Below are positions 53,578 through 62,653 of a DNA stretch of 64,000 nt, piece after piece. The DNA is from Caldisericia bacterium (lineage in GTDB: Bacteria; Caldisericota; Caldisericia; JAAYUI01). The first letter of the stretch is position 1; each line of letters begins with the position of its first letter. The DNA lies in contig JAGNLA010000009.1 of the NCBI GenBank assembly GCA_017999835.1, positions 1 through 64,000 on the forward strand. The letters are read 5' to 3'. The notes beneath the pieces were generated by a model. The model ran no database searches and was not told the origin of the DNA. It saw nothing but the letters and a program-made list of their open reading frames with translations. The translations under genes were made by a program, and so were the position numbers.

Positions 53578-54513
53578 ATGGCAGTAAACCTCAAAGGAAA
53601 ATCGCTGATCTCAATCCACGATCTGACACCAGAAGAAGTGGATCAGATCTTTGACGTTGCCAGAACTCTCAAGCTTGAGAGGCTCATGGGCAAGTATGTC
53701 AACCCGATCCTTGCAGGCAAGTCATTTGCAATGATCTTCGAAAAGCCATCCACACGCACAAGACTGAGCTTCGACATTGCGATGCACGAACTCGGTGGAA
53801 ACCCGATCTACCTGTCGTCAAACGACATGCAGCTCTCAAGGGGCGAGTCCATCGCCGACACGGCCAGGGTTCTCTCACGTTTTGTCCACGGCATCCAGGC
53901 CAGGGTTTTTGAACACCAGAAACTCGTCGACCTTGCAAAGTACGGCTCTGTCCCAGTAATCAACGGTCTCTCTGACCGCGAACATCCATGCCAGGTTCTT
54001 GCAGACCTGTTCACCATCTCCGAAAAATTCGGCATGGTTTCAGGCCTCAAGATGGTCTACATGGGCGACGGTTCAAACAACATGGCTCACTCACTCATGC
54101 ACGGTTGTGCTAAAGTCGGCATGGATCTTACAGTCTGCGCACCGTCCGACTTCCTCCCAGACCCAGAGGTCATGAAGGAAGCTCAGGAAGACGCAGAAAA
54201 ATCCGGCTCCGAGATCACAGTCTCCCATGATCCAAAGACAGCCGTTGTCGATGCAGACGTCATCTACACCGACGTTTGGGCATCCATGGGTCAGGAAACC
54301 GAGCACAAGGCAAGAGTCCAGAAGATGATGCCATTCCAGGTAAACAAGGAATTGATGAACCTTTGTGAAGGCGCAATCTTCCTGCACTGCCTGCCGGCAC
54401 ACCGTGGCGAAGAAGTCACAGACGACGTCGTAGACGCAAAGTATTCAGTGGTCTTCGACGAAGCCGAAAACAGACTCCACGTTCAGAAGGCAATCCTTGC
54501 CCTGTTGATGTAA
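53578..54513 (+). CDS. argF: Ornithine carbamoyltransferase
   Basis: 311 residues. STRTR (58-62) binds carbamoyl phosphate; HCLPAHRGEE (His at about 270) and the region MGDGSNNMAHSLM bind ornithine. It catalyses carbamoyl phosphate plus ornithine to citrulline and phosphate, in arginine synthesis or, run backwards, in arginine or citrulline fermentation. No other arginine gene is near, so the direction cannot be judged. GGAG lies 9 bases before the ATG. A strong terminator follows. Confidence 0.95.
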   Translation: MAVNLKGKSLISIHDLTPEEVDQIFDVARTLKLERLMGKYVNPILAGKSFAMIFEKPSTRTRLSFDIAMHELGGNPIYLSSNDMQLSRGESIADTARVLSRFVHGIQARVFEHQKLVDLAKYGSVPVINGLSDREHPCQVLADLFTISEKFGMVSGLKMVYMGDGSNNMAHSLMHGCAKVGMDLTVCAPSDFLPDPEVMKEAQEDAEKSGSEITVSHDPKTAVVDADVIYTDVWASMGQETEHKARVQKMMPFQVNKELMNLCEGAIFLHCLPAHRGEEVTDDVVDAKYSVVFDEAENRLHVQKAILALLM

Positions 54514-54528
54514 ATCAATAAACCAATC

Positions 54529-54563
54529 AAAAAAAGGCTGGCAAAAAATTGCCAGCCTTTTTT
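54529..54563 (+). terminator. Terminator of the rplU-GTPase-argF operon
   Basis: AAAAAAAGGCTGGC (54529-54542), an 8-base loop and GCCAGCCTTTTTT (54551-54563). A strong GC stem with a T run, 16 bases after the argF stop. Confidence 0.92.
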
Positions 54564-54572
54564 ATTTACGGC

Positions 54573-54600
54573 TTTCAATGAAAACTGAAAATGATATCAT
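54573..54600 (+). promoter_or_regulatory. Putative promoter of hypA
   Basis: TTTCAA (54573-54578), a 16-base spacer and TATCAT (54595-54600), preceded by TGA in an extended -10 position. The ATG at 54608 follows after 7 bases, so the message would be leaderless. The -35 is a weak match. Confidence 0.45.
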
Positions 54601-54607
54601 ATTGTTC

Positions 54608-54949
54608 ATGCACGAACTTCCAGTCTCACAAGAGATTTTAAAAGTGTTGCAGGACGAGGCAAAAAAAAGAAACGCCAGAGTCAAGGGTGTAAAACTTCGA
54701 ATTGGCAGGCTCTCGGGCAATGAACCGAACTCTATTGCATTCTTCCTCGAGGTGCTGACAAAAGGCACCGACATGGAAGGATTGAAGGTTGAGTCGGAGG
54801 TTATCGACCCGGTACTCCTTTGCAACGCCTGCAAAAAGGAATTCACAGTCGAAGATATAATCTTTATCTGCCCACACTGCGGCAGTGTAGATTGCAAAAT
54901 GCTTTCTGGTGGTGACCTGGAAATTGTCACAATCAGCCTGGAGGATTAA
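54608..54949 (+). CDS. hypA: Nickel metallochaperone HypA
   Basis: 113 residues starting MHELPVSQEI. The His directly after Met (H2) binds Ni2+, which fixes the start at 54608 rather than at the earlier ATG in this frame (54578). Two CxxC pairs (C72/C75 and C88/C91) form the structural zinc site. HypA delivers nickel with HypB to NiFe hydrogenase (or to urease). No hydrogenase gene lies in this window. hypB follows after one base. Confidence 0.93.
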   Translation: MHELPVSQEILKVLQDEAKKRNARVKGVKLRIGRLSGNEPNSIAFFLEVLTKGTDMEGLKVESEVIDPVLLCNACKKEFTVEDIIFICPHCGSVDCKMLSGGDLEIVTISLED

Positions 54950-54950
54950 A

Positions 54951-55616
54951 ATGGATATTGACATCAACAAGAAAGTTGATTATGCACACGAAGAAATTGC
55001 TGACAGAATAAGAGAAAAACTCAAAACAAACAAAGTGTTGGCGCTCAACATCATCAGCTCGCCTGGTTCAGGCAAAACTTCTCTTTTGGAGCGAACCCTG
55101 GCAAGATTCCGTGAAGAATTCAACATCACTGTCATCGAAGGCGATCCAGAGACCAACCGCGACGCCCTCAGGCTCGAAAAGCTCCGCGTGCCTGTATACC
55201 TTATCAACACTGCTGGCACCGGTGCTTCCTGCCATCTCTCGCCTGACCAGGTTGAAGAGGCAGTAGACAAACTTTCTCAAGACAATTCAGACATCATTTT
55301 CATTGAAAACGTAGGCAACCTAGTCTGCCCAGCAGCATACGACCTTGGCGAGTTTGCAAAAATCCTGCTCTTTTCAGTGCCAGAAGGCTCAGATAAACCG
55401 GCAAAATACACCCTTGCCTTCCGCAACGCAGACATTGTACTGATAAACAAAACCGACCTGCTCCCATACTGCGATTTCGACATGGCGGCATTCAAGAAAG
55501 ACGCTCTGATGGTTAATCCTAAACTCCAGTTTTTTGAAATCTCCATTAAAACCGGCGATGGCCTGCACGAGTGGTTCGAGTGGATAGAGGAACAGGTGCA
55601 AGTGACAAAGAAGTAA
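54951..55616 (+). CDS. hypB: Hydrogenase maturation GTPase HypB
   Basis: About 221 residues, a SIMIBI-class GTPase. P-loop SSPGSGKTS (about 36-44), EGDPETNRD, ENVGNLVCPAAYDLGE and NKTDLLPY are all present. The N-terminal CxxCGC nickel motif and His-rich tract seen in some HypB are absent; the Cys in the NLVCPA segment remains as a metal-site residue. GGAGG lies 6 bases before ATG 54951. It works with HypA in nickel insertion. Confidence 0.94.
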   Translation: MDIDINKKVDYAHEEIADRIREKLKTNKVLALNIISSPGSGKTSLLERTLARFREEFNITVIEGDPETNRDALRLEKLRVPVYLINTAGTGASCHLSPDQVEEAVDKLSQDNSDIIFIENVGNLVCPAAYDLGEFAKILLFSVPEGSDKPAKYTLAFRNADIVLINKTDLLPYCDFDMAAFKKDALMVNPKLQFFEISIKTGDGLHEWFEWIEEQVQVTKK

Positions 55617-55630
55617 TTGATCACAAAATA

Positions 55631-55661
55631 AAAAAGACCTTCTATAAAGAAGGTCTTTTTT
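55631..55661. terminator. Bidirectional terminator between hypB and hutU
   Basis: AAAAAGACCTTC (55631-55642), a 6-base loop and GAAGGTCTTTTT (55649-55660) with further T. It ends hypB on the plus strand and lies 15 bases past the convergent hutU end on the minus strand. Confidence 0.9.
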
Positions 55662-55675
55662 ATTGGTTTATTTAC

Positions 55676-57376
55676 TCAAACTCCCCACATCGGAATTTTC
55701 ACGTTCTTTTCCTTTGCAACTTTTATTGCTTCGTCGTAACCTGCGTCAACATGACGGATTACGCCCATGCCAGGGTCACCGGTTAAAACTCTGTTGAGGC
55801 GGGTTGCTGCCTCAGGCGTGCCATCGGCAACCGTAACCTGACCACAATGAATTGAATAACCTATGCCAACGCCGCCGCCGCCATGAACTGAAACCCAGGA
55901 AGCGCCACAGGATGTGGCAAGCAAGGCATTGAGGATTGGCCAGTCTGCCACGGCATCGGAACCGTCTTTCATTGATTCAGTCTCGCGATTTGGCGAGGCA
56001 ACCGAACCACAGTCGAGATGGTCACGACCAAAAACTATTGGAGCAGAAATCTTCTTTGACGCCACAAGCTCGTTTACTGCCACTCCAAAACGGTTTCTGT
56101 CACCATAACCAAGCCAGCAGATGCGAGCAGGCAAGCCTGGAATATTTGCAAAATTCAGTTTTTCGCGAGCCATTTTTATCCATCTGGCAAGCGACTTGTC
56201 CTGCGGGAACATCTCAAGAACCAACTCGTCAGTCCTGTAGATGTCCTCAGGGTCGCCAGAGAGGGCTGCCCATCTGAACGGCCCTTTGCCCTCGCAAAAC
56301 AGAGGACGGATGTAGGCTGGGACAAAACCTGGGAATGAGAATGCTTGTTTGTGATCCATGCCATTTTTGACAGCTTGCTGGCGGATGTTGTTGCCATAGT
56401 CAAAGGTTATTGAACCTTTTGCTTGCAAATCAAGCATTGCCTGGACATGAACCTGGACGGTCCTATAAGATTCTTCAAGGTATTTTTTGGAGTCTCTGCC
56501 ACGAAGTTCGAGTGCTTCCCTGTAGCTCATGCCGTTTGGCACATAACCACCCAGCATGTCATGAGATGAGGTTTGGTCGGTAAGAGCGTCAGAGATGAAA
56601 TTGTGAGCCACAAAATACGGCAGCGCATCAGCGCAGTTAGCCACCAAACCAATCGAAACAGCTTCACCTTTTTCCTTGGCTGCAAGCGCCATTTTCATGG
56701 CTTCGTCAATTGAGCTGGTTTTTTTGTCCAGATAACCTTCAGCAATACGCTGGTCAATCATTTCTTCGTCGATGTCGACTATGAGGCACACACCTTCGTT
56801 CATCGTTACTGCCAGGGGCTGAGCTCCGCCCATCTGTCCGCAGCCACCGGTGACAACTATCCTGTTTTTGAGGGTTCCACCAAAATGTTTGTTGGCGCAC
56901 TCGGCAAAGGTGTTGTAGGTTCCCTGCAATATTCCTTGAGTACCGATATAAATCCATGATCCGGCTGTCATCTGGCCGTACATCATCAAGCCTTTTTTCT
57001 CCAGGTCGTCAAAGTATTCTTTTGTACTCCAAAATGGGACAATCATCGAGTTAGCAATAAGGACTCTCGGCGCATCAGCATGGGTCTTGAATGTTCCTAC
57101 CGGTTTCCCACTTTGAATAAGAAGTGTTTCGTCATTTTCGAGATTTGTCAAAGATTTTACGATCGCATCGTAAGCCAGCCAGCCACGGGCTGCCCTGCCG
57201 GTACCACCATAAACAATCAGTTCTTCCCATTTGCGGGTTTGTTCGAGATTGTTTTGAAGCATTCTAAGCGCTGCTTCCTGTATCCAGCCTTTGCACGTTA
57301 GCTTTGTTCCTCTGATTGCCTTTATTGGGGTCTTTGGTGCGTCTTTAGCGTAGGAAATGTTGTAGTTTTCTTTCAT
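55676..57376 (-). CDS. hutU: Urocanate hydratase
   Basis: About 566 residues. It has the N-terminal region [19 protein letters not shown], the NAD-binding segment [13 protein letters not shown] and [15 protein letters not shown], with the catalytic Cys expected in the CWLGYGDR region. It hydrates urocanate to imidazolone propionate in histidine breakdown. No hutH, hutI or formiminotransferase gene is nearby. I set the start at ATG 57376, 5 bases after the VWA-FHA stop; the longer frame to 57412 begins inside that gene. It is the last gene of an operon with tyrS. Confidence 0.93.
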   Translation of the reverse strand: MKENYNISYAKDAPKTPIKAIRGTKLTCKGWIQEAALRMLQNNLEQTRKWEELIVYGGTGRAARGWLAYDAIVKSLTNLENDETLLIQSGKPVGTFKTHADAPRVLIANSMIVPFWSTKEYFDDLEKKGLMMYGQMTAGSWIYIGTQGILQGTYNTFAECANKHFGGTLKNRIVVTGGCGQMGGAQPLAVTMNEGVCLIVDIDEEMIDQRIAEGYLDKKTSSIDEAMKMALAAKEKGEAVSIGLVANCADALPYFVAHNFISDALTDQTSSHDMLGGYVPNGMSYREALELRGRDSKKYLEESYRTVQVHVQAMLDLQAKGSITFDYGNNIRQQAVKNGMDHKQAFSFPGFVPAYIRPLFCEGKGPFRWAALSGDPEDIYRTDELVLEMFPQDKSLARWIKMAREKLNFANIPGLPARICWLGYGDRNRFGVAVNELVASKKISAPIVFGRDHLDCGSVASPNRETESMKDGSDAVADWPILNALLATSCGASWVSVHGGGGVGIGYSIHCGQVTVADGTPEAATRLNRVLTGDPGMGVIRHVDAGYDEAIKVAKEKNVKIPMWGV

Positions 57377-57380
57377 TTCT

Positions 57381-58679
57381 TTAAATGACCTTCTTTTTTG
57401 ATGTGTATGCAAAATCGCTCTGGGTGAACTTCAAGTCTGTATCGCCAACGCGAATGATGTCGCCATCATTGAGTTTCTGCGGTTCTAAAACTCTTTTTTT
57501 ATTGAGAAAGGTTCCCATGACTGATTCAGCATCCGAAACATAGAAACCATCTGCTTTTTCAAAGATTATTGCGTGCTTGACCGAAACAGTAGGGTCGTCG
57601 ACAAAGAAATCTGCCCCGGGGTCTGTACCTATCAAGACCTTGTTTTTTCTTATCCTGAACTGGCTGTCATCGTCATCGGCAAGCGAAATCCAGGCAAGGT
57701 AGTGCAAGTCTGCATCGACTTGTTTTTCTACCACTTTCTTGCCTTTAGGTACATGAGTTTTTTTAATCGAGATTACCCAAAATACAAGCGCGACAAGCAA
57801 AAGTCCAGCAATAACAAACCACACCCAGACAAATGACGTTTTACCTTCAATAGAAAACTTTACTGGCACTTTTTCAGATGTGTTGCCATTGTCTGCGATC
57901 AACACAATTTCATAGCTACCGGAACTTAAATTCGGCAGGTTCGAAAAATCTATTGAATAGAGCGATTCATTCCATTGTTTTAGCTTATTGATATAAGTCT
58001 TGAGCTCGTTGTGGTTGAAGCTGCCAGAAGGATAATAGAGGCCATTGGTTTGCTTGGCAATGCTCGTAAGGACATGCACTTTGACGTTTGCAGGTGGAGC
58101 AAGGATAATGATTGGGTACTTGTCAGAGATCATATCTTTGTTTTTGCTGCCAGTATCATCTCCATCAGAAAACAAGAAAATAACGCCTTTTCTGTCAGGT
58201 TGGCTGTCAAGCAGCTCTCGAGCCTGATCGAGTGCTTCAAAAACATAAGTATCGGTTTCCTTGGCCGCAAGCTCACCCATGAGTACCGCGGCTTCGGATG
58301 GATTTGTTGAGAACTTGATCGGGATTTCAACCGTTCCTGAGAACACCATCATTGAAAAGGTGTCATTGTTTGCAAACAGACTTGTGATATCGGCCATTAT
58401 TGGTTTTAGTGATTTGAGGTTGTAGCCTACTGATTGCGAGATGTCCACGCAGAAAACAACATTGATCGGGTCGCCCTGATCCTCAATCTTTGAGGTCTTG
58501 CCCTCAAACTGTTCGCCATAGACATCCAACAAGAATTTTGGGTTGGATATGTCTTTGCTCAAACTGACGGTTGCTCTTGCATTAGGCCAGGTTTTGGATT
58601 CAAATGACTTCAGCTCTAAACCGATAACCATCGTTGGTACAAGACAAACGACAGCTATCAGTAAAGCAATTTTTTTCAT
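57381..58679 (-). CDS. VWA domain protein with C-terminal FHA domain
   Basis: 432 residues. A signal peptide (1-20), then a von Willebrand A domain (about 70-250) with the MIDAS start D79-I-S-Q-S and [10 protein letters not shown], one transmembrane helix (about 283-304) and a C-terminal forkhead-associated domain (about 340-425) with [22 protein letters not shown] in which the phosphothreonine-reading Ser and His are kept. The VWA side is outside the membrane and the FHA side in the cytoplasm, so it may carry an extracytoplasmic signal to phosphoproteins; no kinase is nearby. It is coupled to tyrS by ATGA. Confidence 0.85.
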   Translation of the reverse strand: MKKIALLIAVVCLVPTMVIGLELKSFESKTWPNARATVSLSKDISNPKFLLDVYGEQFEGKTSKIEDQGDPINVVFCVDISQSVGYNLKSLKPIMADITSLFANNDTFSMMVFSGTVEIPIKFSTNPSEAAVLMGELAAKETDTYVFEALDQARELLDSQPDRKGVIFLFSDGDDTGSKNKDMISDKYPIIILAPPANVKVHVLTSIAKQTNGLYYPSGSFNHNELKTYINKLKQWNESLYSIDFSNLPNLSSGSYEIVLIADNGNTSEKVPVKFSIEGKTSFVWVWFVIAGLLLVALVFWVISIKKTHVPKGKKVVEKQVDADLHYLAWISLADDDDSQFRIRKNKVLIGTDPGADFFVDDPTVSVKHAIIFEKADGFYVSDAESVMGTFLNKKRVLEPQKLNDGDIIRVGDTDLKFTQSDFAYTSKKKVI

Positions 58680-59875
58680 TTTGTCAATTTCACCAGTTTC
58701 ACGTATCTTCTCTTGCCAACCTTAACGATCACAGGATCGCTTGGTTCATCGATGTTTGCCAGCGGATCTGTCACAATAAGTTCATTAATCGATACTGCGT
58801 TTGATTGGATAAGTCTTCTTGCCTCTGATCCCGAAGGCGCCATGCCAAGTTTCTGGAGAAGTTTTGCAAGCTGAATAGGGTACTCCTCATGCTTTAGCGA
58901 GACTTCATTGATATCCGTAGGGATAGCATGTTTTGAAAAAACTGAGATGAACTCTTCCTTAGCCTTCTCGCCTTCCCCGTCTCCATGCCAGATATCAATG
59001 ACCTTGACAGCCATGTCCATCTTGAAGTCTCTCGGGTTTGCGCCATTTTCCATGTCGGCTTTTGCCTTCTTGCAAACATCCATCGACGCATGTGCGGCAT
59101 ACTGGAGATAAGTAAGGATGAGATGGTCTGGAATGCTCATGAGTTTTCCAAACATCTGGTTCGGTTCGTCGAGGAGGTCAACGGTGTTGCCGATTGACTT
59201 GCTCATCTTGATAACACCGTCTGTACCCGGGAGAATTGGCATGGTGATTATTGTTTGAGGTTCCATGCCCATTTCCTTCTGGAGTTCACGCGCTGCCAGG
59301 AAATTGAACTTTTGGTCGGTTCCACCAATCTCGATGTCAGCCTTGATTGCGACTGAATCGAATGCCTGGCAAACAACGTAGAGCAACTCGTGCAGGTATA
59401 TTGGCACCTCTGCCCTCATCCTGTTTGTGAAATCATCGCGTTCCAGGATTCTTGCAACGGTGAACTTTGCCATGAGCTTTATGATGTCGCTTGCGTCGAG
59501 TTTTCCGAGCCATTCAGAGTTGAACCTGAGCATGCCTTCGGTTGGATTGAGGACTCTTGCCACCTGATCGATATAGGTTCTGGCGTTTTCCTTAATCGCT
59601 TCCTCAGACAGGGGTTTTCTTGTCTCTTTCCTGCCAGAAGGATCACCGATCATTGCCGTATAATCGCCAATGACAAAAATGACCTTGTGGCCCATGTCCT
59701 GAAACTGCTTGAGTTTCTTAAGAACAACCGCATGACCGAGGTGCAAATGAGGAGCGGTTGGGTCGGCTCCAAGCTTGATAACCAAAGGTTTGCTTGACTT
59801 AAGCTTCTGCTCTATTCCATCTTCCGGAATAATTTCAGCGCAACCGTATTTCAATTCTTCAACTGTTTTGTCCAT
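58676..59875 (-). CDS. tyrS: Tyrosyl-tRNA synthetase
   Basis: 399 residues with HLGH (45-48) in place of HIGH, IEIGGTDQKFN, KMSKS (about 228-232) and a C-terminal S4 RNA-binding domain (SEARRLIQSNAVSINE). It belongs to the TyrZ-like branch. It charges tRNA-Tyr with tyrosine. It overlaps the upstream membrane-protein gene by 17 bases and the downstream VWA-FHA gene by ATGA. No T-box leader is possible in the overlap. Confidence 0.96.
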   Translation of the reverse strand: MDKTVEELKYGCAEIIPEDGIEQKLKSSKPLVIKLGADPTAPHLHLGHAVVLKKLKQFQDMGHKVIFVIGDYTAMIGDPSGRKETRKPLSEEAIKENARTYIDQVARVLNPTEGMLRFNSEWLGKLDASDIIKLMAKFTVARILERDDFTNRMRAEVPIYLHELLYVVCQAFDSVAIKADIEIGGTDQKFNFLAARELQKEMGMEPQTIITMPILPGTDGVIKMSKSIGNTVDLLDEPNQMFGKLMSIPDHLILTYLQYAAHASMDVCKKAKADMENGANPRDFKMDMAVKVIDIWHGDGEGEKAKEEFISVFSKHAIPTDINEVSLKHEEYPIQLAKLLQKLGMAPSGSEARRLIQSNAVSINELIVTDPLANIDEPSDPVIVKVGKRRYVKLVKLTK

Positions 59876-60494
59876 GATTCACCCACATGTATAAGTATGA
59901 CAGAGTTCCTGATAAGTACAGGATTGACGATGCCAGTATCCAGATTTCGGAAAACTGCAGTCTTGCTGCAAACGCAGCCATTGCATAGAAGAAAAATGTG
60001 ACCGTCCAGAACATGTAAGACGACCTCAGCCTTGAGGCAAAAAATGAAGCAAGCCAGATGCAAAAAACGCCGGCCGTTGCTATCATATTCAGCCATATAA
60101 GCTGTGTATTGAAATTGATGTTAAGTGGTGCCGTAAATGACCACCGCACAAGAAACACCAGAAATGGTGAAAGCGGAACAAAGGTGATCAGGTAAAGGAT
60201 AATCTTGTCGGCAAGCCCAGGCACGGAGACATCGGAAAACTGAATCCAGATGTTACCGATTGCCCAAAATGTGGCCATGAAGAAAGCCGTTGAAACCACA
60301 TAGCCAAGAGAACACAGGTAACCAACTGAAAAAACAATCATGGCAGCGGTGAGCAAACAGCTCATCAGAAGATACGAATACATCCTGAAAGAGTAACGTT
60401 TTTTGAAATCCCTTGCCACAACGACAACTTTTACCAACCCAGCGAGTGCGGCCAATATAAAAAACAGACCAGTCAGAAATCTAGTCCAAATCAC
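59859..60494 (-). CDS. Hypothetical membrane protein, about six helices
   Basis: 211 residues with six or seven hydrophobic helices and short loops, no signal peptide and no motif I recognise. The start is a GTG at 60494 that overlaps the stop of the DUF4388 gene, so it is translated after it. Between a DUF4388 regulator and tyrS it may be a membrane anchor or sensor, but that is a guess. Confidence 0.6.
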   Translation of the reverse strand: MIWTRFLTGLFFILAALAGLVKVVVVARDFKKRYSFRMYSYLLMSCLLTAAMIVFSVGYLCSLGYVVSTAFFMATFWAIGNIWIQFSDVSVPGLADKIILYLITFVPLSPFLVFLVRWSFTAPLNINFNTQLIWLNMIATAGVFCIWLASFFASRLRSSYMFWTVTFFFYAMAAFAARLQFSEIWILASSILYLSGTLSYLYMWVNHGQNS

Positions 60495-61324
60495 AACTTT
60501 TCTCCGATTGCCGCCTTGTCAATGGTCAATTCCTTGCCATGGATGTCTACCAGGCCGATTAAACCTTGTCTGTGGAGTCTCGTGATTGCCTGAGAGATAT
60601 TCTTTTGATCAAGGTGCAACTTTTTCATTATTCGGTCAAGGTTTGTCCTGCCATCGACCTGCTGGTATATCATGTCCTGGAGTGCAGTCTCAACACCAAT
60701 CCTTGCCCCTTCGATGGTTTCTTTTGGAACAAACAGCGATTTGCCTCTTGCAGGCATAGGTATCACCTGGAGGTTGAGCATTCTGAACTGAAGTGATCTG
60801 ATGATGTTGGCTGACTGGAGATCGAAGAGGATTTTGTAGACAGCAAGATAGCCAAGTCCAGATTTCTCGGCTACCTGTTTGGCTGAAAGTCTGCCATCGA
60901 TGAGCCTGAGGATTTTCCAATCTTTTGGGGCCATGGCAAAATCGCACACCGAATCGGGATCCTGCGAAGCAACTTCGAATACTTCATCAGACATGTTCCT
61001 TCCGGCTACTATCACATTCCATTCTTCCAGGAGTTTTGACCCCTCTATAAGAAGCGAGTCAAGCGGTTCATAGACCGTTCTAAGATCAATTTTACCTCTC
61101 TCGTCAAAAGTAAACTGACCTTCGTCCCAGATGAGCAACTCATAGAAAGCCTGGGCACCTGTGAGCTTGGCCAGAGAACAGTGATAGAGTTTACCATGAT
61201 TGAAATAACACTTAGCCTGCCTGGTGCCGTCGTCAATTTTGAGGGCGCCAGATTTGCCTTCCATAGTTATAAGCTGAAGAAGTGAATGCAGCTTGAAACT
61301 TTTTATATCACCTACCAGAGCCAT
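60491..61324 (-). CDS. DUF4388 protein with two winged-helix domains
   Basis: About 277 residues. The first ~95 (MALVGDIKSFKLHSLLQLITMEG region, then ALKIDD and AQAFYELLIWDEGQFTF) are a DUF4388/PATAN-type domain, common in two-component and gliding-motility systems. Two later segments (DWKILRLIDGRLSAKQVAEKS at about 135-180 and MIYQQVDGRTNLDRIMKKL at about 225-270) look like winged helices. It is the first gene of the operon that ends with hutU. ATG 61324 has GGAGG 4 bases upstream and a strong promoter at 61355-61382. Confidence 0.75.
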   Translation of the reverse strand: MALVGDIKSFKLHSLLQLITMEGKSGALKIDDGTRQAKCYFNHGKLYHCSLAKLTGAQAFYELLIWDEGQFTFDERGKIDLRTVYEPLDSLLIEGSKLLEEWNVIVAGRNMSDEVFEVASQDPDSVCDFAMAPKDWKILRLIDGRLSAKQVAEKSGLGYLAVYKILFDLQSANIIRSLQFRMLNLQVIPMPARGKSLFVPKETIEGARIGVETALQDMIYQQVDGRTNLDRIMKKLHLDQKNISQAITRLHRQGLIGLVDIHGKELTIDKAAIGEKL

Positions 61325-61354
61325 ACACCCTCCAATCAAGGTATTTTCAATACA

Positions 61355-61382
61355 ATTCTAGTTTGGGACTCGAGTTTGTCAA
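61355..61382 (-). promoter_or_regulatory. Promoter of the DUF4388-tyrS-hutU operon
   Basis: On the minus strand: a consensus TTGACA (61382-61377), a 16-base spacer and TAGAAT (61360-61355). The leader is about 24 bases and carries a GGAGG ribosome site, unlike the near-leaderless promoters elsewhere in the window. Confidence 0.8.
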
Positions 61383-61457
61383 CCTCACGCAGTCATTTTA
61401 TTGGGATAGCTGTCATATATCCTATTTTACCATACAAACAAGACAAATAATACCAGC

Positions 61458-61486
61458 TTGAACCCACAAGATAAATGATGTAGATT
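61458..61486 (+). promoter_or_regulatory. Leaderless promoter of the MFS gene
   Basis: TTGAAC (61458-61463), a 17-base spacer and TAGATT (61481-61486), with the ATG at 61493 only 6 bases after the -10. The message is predicted to start at or next to the A of the ATG. Confidence 0.65.
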
Positions 61487-61492
61487 TGTTCC

Positions 61493-62653
61493 ATGACATC
61501 TGGAAGAATAAAATTCAATCCTGTCTTAATTCTGCTCTACACCTTGTCTGGTGTCATCTGTGCGTTCGCTTTTCAAACATGTATCGCCCCTGTAATTGAT
61601 CAGGTTGCGCAAACAAACAATTTATCATTTTTTCTACGAACAATCATCATGTCAGCACCATCGCTGGGTTCTATGGCGTTTCTAATTCCAAGTGGAAAAA
61701 TGCTCGACAAGGGCAATCCGGTAAGGTTATCCCTGCCATTCTTGTCGGCGGCGCTGATTCTCTCAATTTTGAGCATATTCACGACCAACACTGTTTGGAT
61801 GCTCGTGCTGAGACTTTGCGCTGGCCTGGCGTTTGCTCCATTATACATTTACGGTATTCAAATAATCTCGCTTGTTGCCCCTCCCCAATCAAAAAACACT
61901 CTTTCAACCATCCAGACGCTTGGCGCACCAATGGCTTATCTGCTAACGTCACTGTTATCTTCGGTAATTACAATAAACCTTGGTTTCAATTTTACGTATT
62001 TAATACCGATACCATTTGCAATAATTGGCATTGTTGGCTCAGTTTATTACTGGAATCTTGAACTCCCGGAAAGGAAAACTCAAACGCAAACAAGAGGCTG
62101 GCTTTCGAAAGAGTCGCTTGTTCTGGCTGCTTGCTGGTTTTTGTTCTCAATGTGCACCAGCGTGTTCATTTTCCTGGGACCGAACATGGCCAGGACGCTC
62201 TACAATTTTTCACCGATTGCCGCCGGTTTTACTAACCTGACTTTTGCAATCCCAGCCATGATTGTTGGGTTTATCATTGGTTCATTTGTCGACAAAAAAG
62301 TAAAACGTTTCACTCTCATATCCTATCCTTCATTAATTCTTGGAATTTTGATTTTTTCAACATCCCTGGGGCGAATTCCCTTTATTGTGTCCATTTTTAT
62401 AATGGGTTTTGCCGCATCGCTAATTCCTCCAATGATTTTCACCACACCCCCAAGAATTGAGCCTCCATCAAAAATTGCTCAATCCATCAGCTTTATAAAC
62501 ATGGCCGGCACCTTTGCCATGCTCATCTCGTCACCAATTGCCGGTCTGCTTAAAGACACTCTCCAGTCCTGGGTGGCTCCGTTTGCCTACGCTGGACTGA
62601 TGGGTATCTCGATATTCTTTGTGGCATTGACTATAAAAAGGAGTCTTTCATGA
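61493..62653 (+). CDS. Major facilitator superfamily transporter
   Basis: 386 residues with 12 transmembrane helices and the MFS loop GKMLDKGNPVRL between helices 2 and 3, with a second related loop (GSFVDKKVKRF) between helices 8 and 9. It is most like small-solute MFS exporters or cyanate/nitrate-type importers; the substrate cannot be told. No ribosome site precedes the ATG, fitting the leaderless promoter. It is coupled by ATGA to the FG-GAP protein, an odd pair. Confidence 0.82.
   Translation: MTSGRIKFNPVLILLYTLSGVICAFAFQTCIAPVIDQVAQTNNLSFFLRTIIMSAPSLGSMAFLIPSGKMLDKGNPVRLSLPFLSAALILSILSIFTTNTVWMLVLRLCAGLAFAPLYIYGIQIISLVAPPQSKNTLSTIQTLGAPMAYLLTSLLSSVITINLGFNFTYLIPIPFAIIGIVGSVYYWNLELPERKTQTQTRGWLSKESLVLAACWFLFSMCTSVFIFLGPNMARTLYNFSPIAAGFTNLTFAIPAMIVGFIIGSFVDKKVKRFTLISYPSLILGILIFSTSLGRIPFIVSIFIMGFAASLIPPMIFTTPPRIEPPSKIAQSISFINMAGTFAMLISSPIAGLLKDTLQSWVAPFAYAGLMGISIFFVALTIKRSLS

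Noticed and set aside
59800-59880. T-box or other leader element before tyrS
   Set aside because: The region is coding for the upstream membrane protein and the genes overlap, leaving no room for a leader.
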